The notes under the pieces were generated by a model that saw only the letters and a program-made list of their open reading frames with translations, had not been told where the DNA came from and made no database searches. Positions 54,509 through 62,724 of a stretch of 64,000 bases of DNA are shown here, one piece after another; within the stretch, counting starts at the first letter, position 1; every line of letters begins with the position of its first letter. The position numbers and the translations under genes are program-made. The stretch is from DAHUYF01 sp963789275. Its GTDB lineage: Bacteria; Pseudomonadota; Alphaproteobacteria; ATCC43930; CGMCC-115725. Location of the stretch: positions 1 through 64,000 of the forward strand of contig CAWBKF010000017.1 of assembly GCA_963789275.1 (NCBI GenBank), written 5' to 3'.

Positions 54509-56197
54509 TGTCCGTCCACAAACTCTAAGCCATTGAAAATAGCTGGTGAATCGCGATTTATCGCGAGTCAAGCCCGGCGGTTTCGGCTATGCTTTGGACG
54601 CATACCACTGAATCCGAAGCAAAACCCGAAACCACCGGAGCCCGACAATGCGTCAGGAACGCATCATCCAGGCCACTATATTTGATGTCTTCGCGCAGCA
54701 CGAGATCGGCCGCGATCTGAAAGCCATCTCGCAGTGGCTCGACGAGCACCGCGTGCTGCTGCGTTTGGTGATTGGCGATCTGCGCCGGCACGGGATCCAG
54801 GAGACGGGACGGCACGGCCTGCCGGCAGAAGCGGTGTTGCGCAGTGCGCTGCTCAAGCAATACCGGCAACTGAGCTACGAGGAGCTGGCGTTTCACCTGG
54901 AAGATTCGGCGTCGTTTCGCGCCTTTGCCCGGCTGCCCTTGGCGTGGTCGCCGAAGAAGTCGGTGCTGCACAAGACCATCAGCGCGATCAGCGCGGCGAG
55001 CTGGGAGGCGATCAATCGGGCTGTGGTGAGCGGCGCGCGCAAGGAGAAGCTGGAAGGTGGGGTGATGGTCCGCATCGACAGCACGGTGACCGAGGCGCTG
55101 ATGCACGCGCCCACCGACAGCTCTCTGCTGTGGGATGGGGTGCGCGTGATGGTGCGCCTGCTGAAGCAGGCGAGCGCGCTGCCTGGCGCACCGGCGATCG
55201 TCTGGCGCAATCACCGCCGATTGGCCAAGAAGCGCGCCCTCGCCATCCAGCACAGCCGCGGCAAAGAACAGAAGGCAAGGCTGTACCGGGAGCTGATCGC
55301 GGCCACCCGCGCCAGCGTGATCGCGCTCCAGCGCGCCGTCGAGCGCCTCGCCTCATGCGCCGCGCTCGAAGCCGAACTCTGGCGCGGCCAAGTCAGGCAT
55401 TATCTGCCCTTGATCGAGCGCGTCATCGTCCAGGCCGAGCGCCGCGTCCTCGCCGGCGAGGCGGTGCCGGCCGGCGAGAAGCTGGTCAGCCTGTTCGAGA
55501 CGCACGCCGATATCATCGTCAAGGGCGGCCGCGATGTGCACTACGGCCACAAGCTCAACCTCGCCACCGGCCGCAGCGGCTTGATCCTCGATGTCGTCGT
55601 CGAGGCCGGCAATCCGGCGGATGCCGAGCGCTTCCTCCCCATGCTCGAGCGCCACATCGCGCGCCATGGCACGCCGCCGCGACAGACGGCCAGCGACGGC
55701 GGCTACGCCAGCCTCGACAATCTGAGCCAGGCAAAGGCCCTGGGCGTGCACGATGTCGCCTTCCACAAGAAGCGCGGCCTCTCGATCGAGACCATGGTCA
55801 AGAGCCGCTGGGTGTACCGCAAGCTGAGAAACTTCCGGGCCGGTATCGAGGCCAACATCTCTTGCCTGAAGCGGGCCTTTGGTCTCGCGCGCTGCACCTG
55901 GCGCGGGCTCGCTCACTTCAAGGCCTATGTCTGGTCATCGGTCGTCGCCTACAACCTCGCCCTCTGCGCAAGACTGTCCACGGCCTGAGCCGCGGCCACC
56001 GGCACCGGCACCGACGGCGCCACCGCGGCGCCGCTTCGTCGCGCGCCGTTCTGCTCGCAGAACTCGTATTCCTCGTCATGCCCTGGCGATCTGCCGTTCC
56101 CGGATGCATCCGGCGTCCGAGATCGACGGCACACCAGCCCTCGGCAACCTGCGGATATACGCCCGCACGCGCAAAAATACCGGTTTATGGACGGACA
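54509..56197 (+). mobile_element. ISNCY (IS1202-group) insertion sequence, complete, 1,689 bp
   Basis: The ends are TGTCCGTCCACAAAC (54509-54523) and, reading inward from the right, TGTCCGTCCATAAAC (56183-56197), an inverted repeat with one mismatch in 15 bases. The flanks carry the 9-base target duplication CTAGACTAG at 54500-54508 and 56198-56206. A single transposase gene fills the element. Sharp ends and an intact gene suggest recent arrival, next to the chemoreceptor cluster. Confidence 0.88.
54648..55988 (+). CDS. ISNCY-family (IS1202-type) transposase
   Basis: This 446-residue protein fills the insertion sequence. Its N-terminus, FAQHEIGRDLKAISQWLDEH, and the segment LPAEAVLRSALLKQYRQLSY with EELAFHLEDSASFRAFARLP match the IS1202 group. 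The catalytic core has the first Asp in MVRIDSTVTEALMHAPTDSS, a later TASDGGYASLDNLSQAKALG, and a Glu in RNFRAGIEANISCLKRAFGL, consistent with a DDE set. The ATG at 54648 is 139 bases from the left end. The length is normal and nothing is missing. Confidence 0.9.
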   Translation: MRQERIIQATIFDVFAQHEIGRDLKAISQWLDEHRVLLRLVIGDLRRHGIQETGRHGLPAEAVLRSALLKQYRQLSYEELAFHLEDSASFRAFARLPLAWSPKKSVLHKTISAISAASWEAINRAVVSGARKEKLEGGVMVRIDSTVTEALMHAPTDSSLLWDGVRVMVRLLKQASALPGAPAIVWRNHRRLAKKRALAIQHSRGKEQKARLYRELIAATRASVIALQRAVERLASCAALEAELWRGQVRHYLPLIERVIVQAERRVLAGEAVPAGEKLVSLFETHADIIVKGGRDVHYGHKLNLATGRSGLILDVVVEAGNPADAERFLPMLERHIARHGTPPRQTASDGGYASLDNLSQAKALGVHDVAFHKKRGLSIETMVKSRWVYRKLRNFRAGIEANISCLKRAFGLARCTWRGLAHFKAYVWSSVVAYNLALCARLSTA

Positions 56198-56253
56198 CTA
56201 GACTAGGTTCTTGTGCCGGCGCCGAGCCGCCCGCAACGGCATATCAGGGCATG

Positions 56254-56394
56254 TCAATACTGCTCCACGCCTGCGTAATCGTGCCGAAACGGCGTGCGCC
56301 CGGCGATGGTGCGGAGTGCTCGGGTCGAACAATGCGTTGCGATTTCCTCGGTCGCCTCGCCGTCCGGTGGGCGAGCGATTGACCTCGTTCATCG
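56254..56394 (-). pseudogene. Degenerate fragment of a chemoreceptor signalling domain
   Basis: On the minus strand this stretch carries NEV, then in a shifted frame SLAH.TA, then ATEEIA, which together match the receptor motif NEVKSLANQTAKATEEIA at the same spacing. After that the sequence loses similarity and stops at 56254. It lies just right of the insertion sequence, outside its target duplication, so it is a fossil of a further receptor copy. The reading frame is broken at least once within 60 bases. Confidence 0.5.
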
Positions 56395-56415
56395 CGACAT
56401 GCAGCGGCGCGCTGC

Positions 56416-58068
56416 TCAGGTCGAATAGTCGGCGAAGGACACCGTGCCGGCGCGGGCGCGGTAGTCGGTCTTGACGTTGACCAGCGCCACCATGCCGTCA
56501 TCGACCCGCTTCTGCGCCCGCTCCAGCGCCGGCCGGATCTGCTCGGCGCGCTCGACATACTCGCCATAGCAGCCGAGCGTCTCCGCCATCTTGTCGAAGC
56601 GGGTGTAGCCGAGGTCGCGGCCGGGCTTGTCATGCTTGGGATCGGCGGTCCAGCCACCGTTGAGGCTCACCACCACCAGCACCGGGATGCGGTGGCGCAC
56701 CGCGGTGTCGAGCTCCATCGCGTTGAGGCCGAAGGAGCCGTCGCCATGGACGACGATCACCTGCGTGTCGGGCTTGGCGATCTTGGCGCCGAGGCCGAAG
56801 GGCAGTCCCACCCCCATCGTGCCGAAGGGCCCGGAATTGAGGCGATGGCCCGGCGCAAAGGTCGGCATCGACTGGCGGCCGAAATTGAGGATCTCCTGCC
56901 CGTCGACCACCAGGATGGCGTCGCGGCGCATGAAGTTCTTGATCTCCTCGCACAGCCGCAGCGGATGGATCGGCTCATCCTCGCTCGCTTTGTTGGCGCC
57001 GGCGGCCATGCGCTTCGACGCTTCGCCATCGGCCAGCTTGCGCCGCCACGGGCCGAAGCGCTCAGCATCGACCCGACCCTTGCTCGCCGCCAGCAATTGT
57101 TGGAGCACCATCTTGCAGTCGCCGACGATCGGGATATCGACGCGGCGCGGCGCGGTGGCGATCTCATCGGCGTCGATGTCGATGCGGGCGATGGTGGCGC
57201 CGGCGGCAAAGCGCGGCGGCGCGGCGTGGTTGATGATGTAGTTCATGCGCGTGCCGACGACCAGAATGAGATCGGCCTCCTTGAAGGCCGAGGAGCGCAT
57301 CGCGAGGAAGGAATAGGGGTGATCGTCGGGCAGCACGCCGCGGCCTTGCGGCGTGGTGTAGAACGGCACGCCGGTCTGTTCGACCAGCGCCTGCAGCTCT
57401 TCCCAGGCCTGCGACCAGATGACGCCGCTGCCGGAGAGGATGATCGGTTGGCGCGCCTTGGCGAGCGCGTCGACCAGCGCCTCCACCTGCTTGGGCTCGC
57501 CCAGCGGGCGCGCGTTCAGCAGCTTCCGGCCGCTGAGGCGCCAATCGACCTGGTCCTCGTCGATCTTGGCGTAGAGGATGTCACCGGGGAAATCGAGATA
57601 GACCGGGCCCGGCTTGCCGCTCATCGCCTTCTGGAAGGCGGCGTTCACCTGCTCGGGTACGCGCTTCAGATTGTAGACGCGGTCGGCCCATTTGGTGCAA
57701 GGCTTCATGATCGCGAGCTGGTCGATCTCCTGGAACACCTGGCGGCCGAACTGGCCGATCGGGCTCGAGCCGCCGATCGCCACCACCGGCGCGCAATCGA
57801 TCAGCGCATTGGCGATGCCGGTGGTGAGGTTGATGACGCCGGGGCCGCTCGCCGCCATGCAGACGCTCGGCCGCTGCAGCAGCCGGCTATAGGCATGGCC
57901 CATCATCGCCGCCGCCTGCTCGTGGCGCACATCCAGCGGCCGGATGCCTTCCTTGATGCAGGACGCCTCCGCCAGCAGCATCGGCCCGCCCATGATGAAG
58001 AACAGGATGTCCGTGCCCTCGTTCTTAAGCGACCGCGCCAGGATCTCCGAACCCGTAAGCTCCGCCAT
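56416..58068 (-). CDS. Thiamine-diphosphate enzyme of the oxalyl-CoA decarboxylase / 2-hydroxyacyl-CoA lyase type
   Basis: This 550-residue protein has the three domains of the thiamine-diphosphate family. The catalytic Glu is in DVRHEQAAAMMGHAYSRLLQ, the dimer contact in MAASGPGVINLTTGIANALI, and the cofactor motif in VHGDGSFGLNAMELDTAVRH with the closing Asn in SLNGGW. Family features fit oxalyl-CoA decarboxylase or 2-hydroxyacyl-CoA lyase better than acetolactate synthase. GGAGG precedes the ATG. It follows a type III CoA-transferase gene by 14 bases, the pairing seen in oxalate degradation (formyl-CoA transferase), but other acyl-CoA substrates are possible. Confidence 0.82.
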   Translation of the reverse strand: MAELTGSEILARSLKNEGTDILFFIMGGPMLLAEASCIKEGIRPLDVRHEQAAAMMGHAYSRLLQRPSVCMAASGPGVINLTTGIANALIDCAPVVAIGGSSPIGQFGRQVFQEIDQLAIMKPCTKWADRVYNLKRVPEQVNAAFQKAMSGKPGPVYLDFPGDILYAKIDEDQVDWRLSGRKLLNARPLGEPKQVEALVDALAKARQPIILSGSGVIWSQAWEELQALVEQTGVPFYTTPQGRGVLPDDHPYSFLAMRSSAFKEADLILVVGTRMNYIINHAAPPRFAAGATIARIDIDADEIATAPRRVDIPIVGDCKMVLQQLLAASKGRVDAERFGPWRRKLADGEASKRMAAGANKASEDEPIHPLRLCEEIKNFMRRDAILVVDGQEILNFGRQSMPTFAPGHRLNSGPFGTMGVGLPFGLGAKIAKPDTQVIVVHGDGSFGLNAMELDTAVRHRIPVLVVVSLNGGWTADPKHDKPGRDLGYTRFDKMAETLGCYGEYVERAEQIRPALERAQKRVDDGMVALVNVKTDYRARAGTVSFADYST

Positions 58069-58082
58069 CGTGCTTCCTCCCG

Positions 58083-59312
58083 TCAGATCACGCCGTCTTG
58101 CCGCAGCGTCGCTATCTCTTCGGCGCTCAAGCCCAGCCAGTCGCCGAGCACTGCCGCGTTATGCTCGCCGAGCAGCGGCGCCGGCGCCACCGGCAGCGTG
58201 CCGCCGCCATGGCGCACCGGCCAGGCCGGCATCTTGAAATCGCCGCATTGGCCATGCCGCATCACCTGCATGATGCCGCGCCGCTCGAAATCGGGATCGT
58301 TCTGCAGCTCGAGCGTGTCGAGCACCGCGCCCGCCGGCACGCCGACCGCGCTGATGAGCCGCATCGCCTCGTGCTTGTCGTGCTGGCGCGTCCAGGCGGC
58401 GACGAGGGCATCGACCTCTTCCTCGTGCTCGGCGCGCGCCTGCACCGTCTCGAAGCGGGGGTCGCCGATGAGCTCGGCGCGGCCGATCACCTCGAGAAGG
58501 CGGCGCCAATGCGCGGGGTTGGCGCGGCTGGTGTAGATGTAGACGTAATCGTTGGGCCCGCCGGGCTTGCAGGGATAGACGCCGCTCGGCGCGGTCTTGC
58601 CGGAGAGCAGCTTGGAGCCGTTGCGCTGCGCCGGCTGGCCGGTGGTGGCGGTGGCGGCAAAGGCGACGCGGATGTATTGCAGCATCGCGTCCTGCATGGC
58701 GAGCTCGAGCCGCTCGCCCTCGCCCGTCGTCTTGCGCCGGTAGAGCGCGCCCAGGATGCTGATCGCCAGCAGCATGCCGGTGCCGGTATCGCCCAGCGTC
58801 GTCCCCGGCTTGATCGGCGGCCCATCCGGCTCGCCGGTAATGCTCATCAGCCCGCCCGCCGCCTGCGCGATCATGTCGAAGGCAAGGCCGCGCTCGAAGG
58901 GGCTGCCGGTGCCGAAGCCTTTGACCTGCGCATAGACGATGCCGGGATTGAGCGCGCGCACCGCCTCATAGCCGAGGCCCAGGCGCTCCATCGCGCCCGG
59001 CGCGAAATTCTCGACGAAGACATCGGCACGCCGCGCCATGTCCTTGACCAGCGCCAGCCCCTTGGGTGATTTCAGATCGATCGTCACCGATTTCTTGTTG
59101 GCGTTGAACAGCAGGAAGTACCAGCTGTCCTGACCCGGCCGGCCGCGGAAGGAGGAGCGGCCGGGGTCGCCGCCCTGGGGGTTCTCGACCTTGACCACCT
59201 CGGCGCCGAGCCAGGCGAGCGCCTCGGTGCAGGACGGACCCGCCTCGAACTGCGTGAGATCGAGCACCCGGACGCCGCCGAGATAGCTCGCTATCGCTGG
59301 GTTTGCGCCCAT
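58083..59312 (-). CDS. Type III CoA-transferase (CaiB/BaiF, formyl-CoA transferase-like)
   Basis: This 409-residue protein has the CaiB/BaiF pattern: RVLDLTQFEAGPSCTEALAW at the N-terminus, VVKVENPQGGDPGR, DVFVENFAPGAMERLGLGYE, and GTTLGDTGTGMLLAISILGA with the Asp that forms the acyl intermediate. These enzymes move CoA between carboxylic acids. It is the first gene of the pair with the thiamine-diphosphate enzyme; together they can convert oxalate to formate and carbon dioxide through formyl-CoA. The choice of substrate is not proven by the sequence. Confidence 0.85.
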   Translation of the reverse strand: MGANPAIASYLGGVRVLDLTQFEAGPSCTEALAWLGAEVVKVENPQGGDPGRSSFRGRPGQDSWYFLLFNANKKSVTIDLKSPKGLALVKDMARRADVFVENFAPGAMERLGLGYEAVRALNPGIVYAQVKGFGTGSPFERGLAFDMIAQAAGGLMSITGEPDGPPIKPGTTLGDTGTGMLLAISILGALYRRKTTGEGERLELAMQDAMLQYIRVAFAATATTGQPAQRNGSKLLSGKTAPSGVYPCKPGGPNDYVYIYTSRANPAHWRRLLEVIGRAELIGDPRFETVQARAEHEEEVDALVAAWTRQHDKHEAMRLISAVGVPAGAVLDTLELQNDPDFERRGIMQVMRHGQCGDFKMPAWPVRHGGGTLPVAPAPLLGEHNAAVLGDWLGLSAEEIATLRQDGVI

Positions 59313-59453
59313 CGCTGGCTGTTCCTCCCGTCCGGGCCAATTGTCGGCCTCTCGCTATGGTGGGAAGCGTGCCATGGGACGGGTCCGGGGGTCTAGCCGT
59401 ACCGCACATGGCTGGACTGCGCCGCCGGTATCGCTGCACCAACGCGACAAACC

Positions 59454-60419
59454 TCAGGAAGCGAGCACCGCCTCCAGCCCGCTGGCTTCGGGCAATCCCA
59501 GCATCAGGTTGAGGTTCTGCACCGCGGCGCCCGACGCGCCCTTGCCGAGATTGTCCAGCAAGGCGACGAGACGCGCCTGGCCCAGCTCATCCGATCCGAA
59601 AACATAAAGCCGCATGCGGTTGGTGCCGTTGAGGCCTTCGGGATCGAGGGTTTTGAGCGCTGCGGCCGCCTCGGGCGACGCGACCTCGACGAAGCGCTCG
59701 CCCCGATAAGCCTGCTCGAGCGCCGCCTGGAGGTCCCTGAGCTTGGGCCGGGTCGGCAGCGCCCGCAGCTGCAGCGGCACCTCGACGATCATGCCCTGGG
59801 CATAACGGCCGACCGCGGGGGCGAAGAGCGGGGCGGAGGCGAGCCCGGTATGGCGGTACATCTCGGGGACGTGCTTGTGCGCCAGCGTCAGCCCATAGAG
59901 GCGATAGGGCACCTTGGTGTAGCCGGGCGAGTGGTCGTCCTCGAACTCGGCGATCATGCTCCTGCCGCCGCCGCTATAGCCCGATATGGCGTTGGTTGTG
60001 ACCGGCCATTCGCGCGGCAGCAGCCCCGCCTCCACCAGCGGCCGCACCAGGGCGATGAAGCCGGTGGGATAGCAGCCGGGGTTCGACACCCGGCGCGAGC
60101 CCGCAATGGCAGCGCGCTGCGCCGGCGCCATTTCCGGAAATCCATAGACCCAGCCCGGCTCGGTGCGATGCGCGGTGGAGGCGTCGATCACCCGCACCGA
60201 GTTGCTGTCGATGAGGCCCACCGCCTGGCGCGCCGCCTCGTCGGGAAGGCAGAGGATCACGAGATCGGCGCTGTTGAGGAGCTCGCGCCGCGCCAATTCG
60301 TCCTTGCGCCGCGCCGGCTCGATCGAGACCAATTCGAGGTCGCGCCGCTCCCTGAGCCGCCGGTGGATCTGCAAGCCGGTGGTGCCGGCTTCGCCGTCGA
60401 TGAATACTTTTGCCGCCAT
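59454..60419 (-). CDS. argC: N-acetyl-gamma-glutamyl-phosphate reductase, type 2
   Basis: This 321-residue protein starts at the ATG at 60419 with GGAGGT eight bases upstream; the open frame extends to 60491 into the terminator. It begins KVFIDGEAGTTGLQIHRRLR, the NADP-binding start typical of the shorter argC type, and has the active-site Cys in VSNPGCYPTGFIALVRPLV and the basic NAISGYSGGGRSMIAEFEDD. It makes N-acetylglutamate semialdehyde in arginine synthesis. A rho-independent terminator separates it from rpsI, so it has its own promoter or relies on read-through. Confidence 0.93.
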   Translation of the reverse strand: MAAKVFIDGEAGTTGLQIHRRLRERRDLELVSIEPARRKDELARRELLNSADLVILCLPDEAARQAVGLIDSNSVRVIDASTAHRTEPGWVYGFPEMAPAQRAAIAGSRRVSNPGCYPTGFIALVRPLVEAGLLPREWPVTTNAISGYSGGGRSMIAEFEDDHSPGYTKVPYRLYGLTLAHKHVPEMYRHTGLASAPLFAPAVGRYAQGMIVEVPLQLRALPTRPKLRDLQAALEQAYRGERFVEVASPEAAAALKTLDPEGLNGTNRMRLYVFGSDELGQARLVALLDNLGKGASGAAVQNLNLMLGLPEASGLEAVLAS

Positions 60420-60450
60420 CTCGACCTCCGGGGATCCCGGGACAAGAGAA

Positions 60451-60480
60451 AGGGCGCTTCGGCTGGTACCGAAGCGCCCT
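60451..60480 (-). terminator. Rho-independent terminator after rpsI
   Basis: AGGGCGCTTCGG (60451-60462) pairs exactly with CCGAAGCGCCCT (60469-60480), a 12-bp stem with a 6-base loop. On the minus strand it is followed by TTCTCTTG, a short T-rich tail. It stands 24 bases past the rpsI stop and ends the rplM-rpsI transcript. Confidence 0.8.
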
Positions 60481-60503
60481 CGCGAAACCAACCTTCGCGT
60501 AGC

Positions 60504-60995
60504 TCAGCGCTTCGAGAACTGAAAGCTGCGTCGGGCCTTGGCCTTGCCGTATTTCTTGCGCTCGACGACGCGGCTGTCGCGCGTCAGGAAGCCCTGCGCC
60601 TTGAGCACCGGCCTGAGCTCCGGCTCGTAATAGGTCAGCGCCTTGCTGATGCCGTGGCGCACCGCGCCCGCCTGGCCGGAAAGGCCGCCGCCGTTCACCG
60701 TGCAGATGACGTCGTACTGGCCGAGGCGGTTGGCGACCACGAAGGGCTGGTTGAGCAGCATGCGCAGCACCGGCCGGGCGAAATAGATGGGGCTGTCGCG
60801 GTCATTGACCGTGATCTTGCCGCTGCCGGGCTTGATCCAGACGCGCGCCACCGCGTTCTTGCGCTTGCCGGTGGCATAGGCGCGGCCTTGCGCGTCGAGC
60901 TTGGGCTTCGCCTCGATCGAAGCGGCGGGCTGCCCGGCTTGGGCGCCTTGCAACGCCTCGCGCAAGCCGCCCAGGGATTGCTGCAGATCGGCCAT
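60504..60995 (-). CDS. rpsI: 30S ribosomal protein S9
   Basis: This 163-residue protein is S9, with a long N-terminal extension (about 35 residues) usual in alphaproteobacteria. The conserved core is YATGKRKNAVARVWIKPGSG, GGLSGQAGAVRHGISKALTY and the basic end KYGKAKARRSFQFSKR that reaches into the decoding centre. The ATG at 60995 is used; a GTG at 61001 overlaps the rplM stop. It follows rplM directly. Confidence 0.97.
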   Translation of the reverse strand: MADLQQSLGGLREALQGAQAGQPAASIEAKPKLDAQGRAYATGKRKNAVARVWIKPGSGKITVNDRDSPIYFARPVLRMLLNQPFVVANRLGQYDVICTVNGGGLSGQAGAVRHGISKALTYYEPELRPVLKAQGFLTRDSRVVERKKYGKAKARRSFQFSKR

Positions 60996-60997
60996 GG

Positions 60998-61459
60998 TCA
61001 CGCCCTCTTGTTCTTGCGGTTCATCGCGGCCACGTCGAGCGGCTGCGGCTGCTGCGCCTCATGCGGATGGGTCGGGCCCTTGTAGATCTTGAGATGGCTC
61101 ATGATGCGCCGGCCGAGCGGCCCACGCGGCACCATCCGCTCCACCGCCTTCTGCAGCACGCGCTCGGGATGCTTGCCCTCGAGGATCGAGCCCTTGCTGC
61201 GCTCCTTGAGGCCGCCGGGAAACCCAGTATACCAGCGCAGCACGCTGTCGGCGCGCTTGTTGCCCGTGAGCACCACCTTCTCGGCATTGACGACGACGAC
61301 ATGGTCGCCGTCATCCATATGCGGCGTGTAGCTCGCCTTGTGCTTGCCGCGCAGCCGGCCGGCGATGATCACCGCGAGCCGGCCCAGCACCAGCCCCTCG
61401 GCATCGATCAGCAGCCACTTCTTGTCGATCTCGGTCGGTTTGGCGGAATAGGTTTTCAT
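60998..61459 (-). CDS. rplM: 50S ribosomal protein L13
   Basis: This 153-residue protein is L13: MKTYSAKPTEIDKKWLLIDA, then GRLRGKHKASYTPHMDDGDH, VLTGNKRADSVLRWYTGFPG and MVPRGPLGRRIMSHLKIYKG. The ATG at 61459 gives the standard length; the open frame to 61507 is not needed. It is an early assembly protein of the large subunit and is co-transcribed with rpsI. Confidence 0.97.
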   Translation of the reverse strand: MKTYSAKPTEIDKKWLLIDAEGLVLGRLAVIIAGRLRGKHKASYTPHMDDGDHVVVVNAEKVVLTGNKRADSVLRWYTGFPGGLKERSKGSILEGKHPERVLQKAVERMVPRGPLGRRIMSHLKIYKGPTHPHEAQQPQPLDVAAMNRKNKRA

Positions 61460-61556
61460 GACGCCCTTGACCTCTGCAAGCGGCGCAGTATGCCGAGAAA
61501 CCGTCATCCGTCAAGCGCAGAAATCCGCGGCCGGCAGCCCTTTGTCGAATGCGGTA

Positions 61557-61995
61557 TTATAATACCGCAGTTGCGTCGGCGGGCGGCGGCAGGGAATAAG
61601 TGGCGGTGACATGCGCCACCATCGCGCTGCCCTCGGCCGAGAACAGCTCGACCACGCCGACCGCAAGCCGCCGTCCGAGCTTGACCAGCCGGGCATGGGC
61701 GATGACGTCGGCGGGCGGCGGCAGGCGCAGGAAATTGATGGTGAGGCTGGTGGTCACCGCCTGCTCGAGCGGCCCCGCTGCCGCCATCACCGCGCCATAA
61801 ACCGCAATGTCGGCGAGCGCCATCAGCAGCGGCCCGCCGATGGTGCCGCCGGGCCGCAGGAAGTCGCCCTTATACGGCATGCGCAGGATGGTGCGCTCGC
61901 GGTCAAGGGCCACCACCTCCGGCGCGAGCACCTGCGCGAAACGGCAGCTTCTCGCGCACGATCGTCTCGAACTCCGCCACCGTGATCCGCGTCAT
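61557..61995 (-). CDS. PaaI-family (hotdog-fold) thioesterase, one frameshift
   Basis: The start is at the ATG at 61995 (MTRITVAEFETIVREKLPF). One extra base near 61937 shifts the frame, and the rest (AQVLAPEVVALDRERTILRM, RPGGTIGGPLLMALADIAVY, TSLTINFLRLPPPADVIAHA) has the hotdog thioesterase core of the PaaI/YdiI family, with the Asp of ADIAVYG at the usual place. The product would have about 145 residues and hydrolyse an acyl-CoA. It lies upstream of rplM on the same strand, a common order in the Rhodospirillales. Length fits one indel. Confidence 0.78.
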
Positions 61996-62139
61996 CACCT
62001 CGCCTCCTGATCGGACGCAGCGTCGCCGATCCCCGGAAGCGGCGCAAGCGCTCCGGGCGTCCCCTGAAAACCTCCGCCGCATCTGATACGCTGCGCCATG
62101 AGGGGCGTGCGATTTACAATTAAAGAGAGAGAGGTCGCG

Positions 62140-62658
62140 ATGGGCGAGCGGGCGGCGATAGAAGCGATAATGGGGATTCCAATCGCACTGCTGTTGTTCG
62201 CAGGCACGGCTGTCGCGCAGGAGGACGAAGACAAGGACCACGCCGCGATCTTTGAAATCGGGGCTGCGGGTGAACGGGGATTGAAAGATGGAACCTCGAG
62301 TTTCGGCCCCGCCGTCGCGGCGGAGGTCACTCCGATCGAGAACTGGCTGGAACTCGAATTCGGCGTCACCCCTCTCTTCGGCGGTGGTCGAACGGAATGG
62401 GATACGGACCTCCTCTTCAAGAAGCCGTTTCGCTTGTCGGAAACGGTGGAGTTCATGGCTGGCGTCGGCCCGGAATGGGTGCATACGAGCGGCCGCGGGA
62501 ATTCGATAAGCGCCGAGGCCGCGCTCGACTTCATGTTCTGGCCAGGGCCGAGCCGACAGTATGGTTGGTACCTGGAGCCGAGCTATGGCTACAACTTCGC
62601 CAGGGGACACGACCAATCGCTGGGCGTGACGGTGGGGCTGCTCATCGCGTTCCCATAG
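62140..62658 (+). CDS. Exported hypothetical protein, probable small outer-membrane barrel
   Basis: This 172-residue protein starts at the ATG at 62140 with GAGAGAGG upstream. A signal peptide (IMGIPIALLLFAGTAVAQ) ends near residue 27. The mature part alternates polar and hydrophobic residues with many Gly and aromatic positions (VAAEVTPIENWLELEFGVTP, YGWYLEPSYGYNFARGHD) and ends in a short beta-like strand, TVGLLIAFP, consistent with an outer-membrane barrel. Function is unknown. It is on the opposite strand to its neighbours. Confidence 0.65.
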   Translation: MGERAAIEAIMGIPIALLLFAGTAVAQEDEDKDHAAIFEIGAAGERGLKDGTSSFGPAVAAEVTPIENWLELEFGVTPLFGGGRTEWDTDLLFKKPFRLSETVEFMAGVGPEWVHTSGRGNSISAEAALDFMFWPGPSRQYGWYLEPSYGYNFARGHDQSLGVTVGLLIAFP

Positions 62659-62724
62659 CTAGCGGGATACCGGGGGCGCCTCGCCGATGCGATAAAGCTT
62701 CATCCGATCGCCCGGGGCCGCGCC

